Of a DNA stretch of 7,667 bases, positions 6,790 to 7,667 are shown piece after piece; the stretch's first letter is position 1, and each line of letters opens with the position of its first letter. The position numbers and the translations under genes are program-made. Source of the DNA: JBJKPP01 sp046706145 (lineage in GTDB: Bacteria > Bacteroidota > Ignavibacteria > Ignavibacteriales > Ignavibacteriaceae); contig JBJKPP010000207.1 in the NCBI GenBank assembly GCA_046706145.1, positions 1 to 7,667 on the forward strand. The letters run 5' to 3'. The notes beneath the pieces are model-generated. The model saw only the letters and a program-made list of their open reading frames with translations. It ran no database searches and was not told the origin of the DNA.

Positions 6790-7667
6790 ATGAAAATGAA
6801 TAAAAAAATAAAAAATATTGTATTTAGAACAACTGTATCTGCCGCGGTAGTATTATTCTTGATATTCGGACTACAGGATTGTGCAACATATCAGAGCCAA
6901 AGCAATTCATATGCAAATAACGAAAATGACATGGGATATAATTTAAGTGACTTGAATAATTACGGATATTGGGTACAAACTAGTATTTATGGAGAAGCAT
7001 GGAGACCTTACGTTGCTCCTAGCTGGGCTCCTTTTGAAAATGGACATTGGACATTCGCAGATGGAAATTGGACTTGGGTATCTTACGAACCATTCGGATG
7101 GATAGTTTATCATTATGGAAATTGGTATGACGATCCTTACTACGGATGGGTCTGGATTCCCTCATCTGGTACATGGTCTCCTGCGCGTGTAGTTTGGTAT
7201 GATTATGATAATTACGTCGCATGGGCCCCAATGCCGCCTGCACGAGTGTCGTATGGAAATCCATGGGAAACAGGTCAAAATCATTACTGGCATGTTGTAA
7301 AGTCACAGGACTTCACAAACGATAATATTCAAAATTACTGGGTAACAAATCCTGAGAGAAATAATAATATATTAAGAAATAATGCAGGGGGAAGAAGTAC
7401 TGCGGAAAGAACCCCTCCCAGTGTTCAAAAAATACGTAATGCCACAGGAAGATCAGTCCCTGACGTTAAAGTACAACGTCAAAGGGTAAATTTACCTGGA
7501 AGAAATGTTGAGAAAATTGTTCTACCCGCGCCTGAAGAAAAACAAGTACAAGAGAATACGGCTAGAGTTAGAAAAAATGTGCTTTTATCCCCAGATGAAT
7601 ATAAAAAAAGAGAAGCTCAAAAGAGAGAAAGCCAACAGCAAGAACTCCTAAGAAAGCAACAGCAAAA
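6790..7667 (+). CDS. Trp-rich exported protein, DUF6600-like (C-terminus beyond window)
   Basis: The frame stays open from the ATG at 6790 to the right edge (292 codons, no stop). An N-terminal basic and hydrophobic segment (about residues 4-28) indicates export. Cys31 follows in GLQDC, a poor lipobox because Asp sits at -1, so lipidation is doubtful. Residues 61-184 contain 16 tryptophans in repeated Trp/Tyr/Gly units: WRPYVAPSWAPFENGHW (71-87), GNWTWVSYEPFGWIVYHYGNW (92-112), DPYYGWVWIP (115-124), WSPARVVWY (129-137) and YVAWAPMPP (142-150). This is the pattern of DUF6600-type regions in exported proteins of Bacteroidetes, Acidobacteria and relatives, whose function is not known to me. A basic, polar linker (about 190-265) leads into a Gln/Lys/Glu/Arg-rich tail (about 270 onward), probably coiled-coil. 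M3 (6796) is an alternative start. It is divergent from purM and shares its intergenic region. Confidence 0.85.
   Translation, partial: MKMNKKIKNIVFRTTVSAAVVLFLIFGLQDCATYQSQSNSYANNENDMGYNLSDLNNYGYWVQTSIYGEAWRPYVAPSWAPFENGHWTFADGNWTWVSYEPFGWIVYHYGNWYDDPYYGWVWIPSSGTWSPARVVWYDYDNYVAWAPMPPARVSYGNPWETGQNHYWHVVKSQDFTNDNIQNYWVTNPERNNNILRNNAGGRSTAERTPPSVQKIRNATGRSVPDVKVQRQRVNLPGRNVEKIVLPAPEEKQVQENTARVRKNVLLSPDEYKKREAQKRESQQQELLRKQQQ

Noticed and set aside
7019..7306. Minus-strand open frame of 95 codons at the right end
   Set aside because: It lies wholly opposite the Trp-rich gene; its His/Met/Arg-rich translation is what antisense Trp, Tyr and Gly codons produce. It has no motif or ribosome binding site.

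Overview
The window looks like a chromosomal segment from an AT-rich, Gram-negative bacterium of the Bacteroidota/Chlorobi/Ignavibacteria type. This is an inference from content. Supporting signs are a TonB-dependent receptor with an N-terminal carboxypeptidase-regulatory-like domain, a Trp-rich exported DUF6600-like protein, and Shine-Dalgarno sequences that are clear before some genes and absent before others. No rRNA, tRNA, CRISPR array, IS element or phage gene is visible.

Positions 1-6545 hold six genes, all on the minus strand and tightly spaced. In transcription order they are: purM (purine biosynthesis, 6545-5532), a small secreted lipoprotein of unknown function (5501-4980), a TonB-dependent outer-membrane receptor (4980-2818), a TatD-family metal-dependent hydrolase (2806-2018), dacB (PBP4-type D-Ala-D-Ala carboxypeptidase, 1982-549), and the first 158 codons of prmA (ribosomal protein L11 methyltransferase, 474 to the left edge). 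Gaps are 30, 0 (one-base overlap), 11, 35 and 74 bases, so a single transcription unit is plausible. The closest coupling is between the lipoprotein and the receptor: the stop and start codons overlap as TGATG, and the receptor's ribosome binding site lies inside the lipoprotein's last codons. They probably work as an envelope pair, but the sequence does not reveal the ligand.

Positions 6546-6789 are a divergent, AT-rich intergenic region with candidate promoters in both directions, an imperfect palindrome and a short GC-rich island. From 6790 to the right edge a plus-strand gene runs off the window. It encodes a secreted protein with a Trp/Tyr/Gly-rich repeat region of the DUF6600 type and a Gln/Lys/Arg-rich, probably coiled-coil tail.

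Most of the window is ordinary housekeeping. The parts worth a second look are the lipoprotein-receptor pair, the Trp-rich exported protein with its upstream region, and two start codons that simple ORF calling would probably get wrong (purM and the receptor). I found no convincing new defence or mobile system.
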